A stretch of 34,182 bases of DNA from Stappia sp. MMSF_3263 (GTDB lineage: Bacteria; Pseudomonadota; Alphaproteobacteria; Rhizobiales; Stappiaceae). Each line of letters opens with the position of its first letter. The first letter of the stretch is position 1. Made by a program: the position numbers and the translations under genes. The notes beneath the pieces are model-generated. The model had not been told where the DNA came from. It was given only the letters and a program-made list of their open reading frames with translations, and searched no databases. Shown piece by piece: positions 33,451 to 34,182 of this stretch. The stretch is from contig NZ_JASHIK010000029.1 in assembly GCF_030733745.1 (NCBI RefSeq), positions 1 through 34,182 of the forward strand, read 5' to 3'.

Positions 33451-34182
33451 TCAGCCCATGCGCTCGGAGGCGTAGCTGCCCGGGCTCGCCGGGAAGACGA
33501 CGGTCTTGTTGCCATTGAGGAAGACGCGGCGGTGGATATGCGCGTGGATGGCACGGGCCAGCACCTGGCTCTCCACGTCGCGGCCGAGCGAGACATAATC
33601 GTCCGGCGACTGGGCATGGGTCACCCGCACCGTGTCCTGCTCGATGATCGGCCCCTCGTCGAGGTCGCTGGTGACATAATGCGAGGTCGCGCCGATCAGC
33701 TTCACGCCGCGCGCGAAGGCCTGCTTGTAGGGGTTGGCGCCCTTGAAGCTCGGCAGGAAGGAATGGTGGATGTTGATGACCCGGCCGGCCATTTCCTCGC
33801 ACATGCGCGTCGACAGGACCTGCATGTAGCGCGCCAGCACCACGAGTTCGGCGCCCGTCTCCTCGACGATCGCCATCTGGCGCGCCTCGGCCTCCGCCTT
33901 GTTGGCCTTGGTCACCTTGATGTAGTGGAACGGAATGTCGTGATTGACCACCAGCTTCTGGTAGTCGAGGTGGTTGGAGATCACCCCGACGATGTCGATC
34001 GGCAGGGCGCCGATGCGCCAGCGGTAAAGCAGGTCGTTGAGGCAATGGCCGAAGCGCGACACCATGATCAGCACTTTCATGCGTGCCTTCTCGTCATGGA
34101 ACGCGAAGTCCATCCCGAGCGGTTCGGCGCGCGCGCCGTGCGGGCCGAAGCGGCCGTGATCCATCACGAAACTTGCCGTGGC
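33451..34182 (-). CDS. purU: Formyltetrahydrofolate deformylase (partial)
   Basis: The C-terminal 243 residues of PurU, which hydrolyses 10-formyl-THF to THF plus formate and balances one-carbon and purine supply. The frame is open to the right edge, so the N-terminal ACT domain is mostly outside; the visible part begins at about the end of that domain. Motifs are VSRFGHCLNDLLYR, INIHHSFLPSFKGANPYKQA (catalytic His) and GATSHYVTSDLDEGPIIEQD (catalytic Asp), all typical. The ATG-like internal starts are not the true start. The end is at 33451, near the two-way terminator. Confidence 0.94.
   Translation of the reverse strand, partial: ATASFVMDHGRFGPHGARAEPLGMDFAFHDEKARMKVLIMVSRFGHCLNDLLYRWRIGALPIDIVGVISNHLDYQKLVVNHDIPFHYIKVTKANKAEAEARQMAIVEETGAELVVLARYMQVLSTRMCEEMAGRVINIHHSFLPSFKGANPYKQAFARGVKLIGATSHYVTSDLDEGPIIEQDTVRVTHAQSPDDYVSLGRDVESQVLARAIHAHIHRRVFLNGNKTVVFPASPGSYASERMG

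Overview
The window is GC-rich chromosomal DNA with the gene content of an alphaproteobacterium of the order Hyphomicrobiales. Signs of this are the purB - small membrane protein - rpe block, a Usg-family protein, a DUF6867-type protein inside a liv operon, a single-chain indolepyruvate ferredoxin oxidoreductase, and a perfect CtrA-type TTAA-N7-TTAA site. A Stappia/Labrenzia-like relative is a guess from overall impression, not something proved here. No rRNA, tRNA, CRISPR array, transposase or phage gene was seen, and most of the window looks like core chromosome.

Layout. 1-419: non-coding, with a duplicated ~70-bp hairpin repeat and a second dispersed-type repeat. 420-1803: two divergent small lipoproteins. 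1839-6675: a minus-strand run with an RBBP9-like hydrolase, a metallophosphoesterase, purB (purine synthesis), a 4-TM protein, rpe (pentose phosphate/Calvin cycle) and a DUF2259 secreted protein. 6709-9086: a bile-acid-symporter-fold transporter divergent from a DAO-type FAD oxidoreductase. 9120-10867: a bacterial glutamate-receptor-like ligand-gated channel and a GFA-family zinc protein. 11055-11681: a LysE exporter. 11689-15833: an Lrp/AsnC regulator divergent from the fused indolepyruvate ferredoxin oxidoreductase. 15837-18458: a P1-family peptidase, a RutF-like flavin reductase and a GcvA-like LysR regulator.

18862-24460 is a complete branched-chain amino-acid ABC transporter: livH, livM, livG, livF, a small DUF6867-type membrane protein, then the periplasmic binding protein and a good intrinsic terminator. 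Translational coupling by ATGA/GTGA overlaps links livM-livG-livF. 24676-27768 carries an L,D-transpeptidase, an FkbM-like methyltransferase gene broken by a one-base frameshift, a doubtful small ORF, and an overlapping CidA/LrgA-LrgB pair. 27784-29981 is a MoxR AAA ATPase plus CoxE-like VWA protein pair. It is divergent from usg, whose upstream region contains the CtrA-type site. 30560-30925 is an isolated AT-rich membrane-protein gene, the only clear compositional outlier. The right end has a TrmN6-like methyltransferase and a DUF2007 protein divergent from a long-chain polyprenyl diphosphate synthase (quinone side chain). A two-way terminator then separates it from purU, which runs off the right edge.

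The most interesting items are the glutamate-receptor-like channel, whose pore loop lacks the K+ filter signature, the frameshifted methyltransferase, the CtrA-type box before usg, and the AT-rich gene. I did not see a clearly new multi-gene system. All calls come from reading the sequence; no database search was run.
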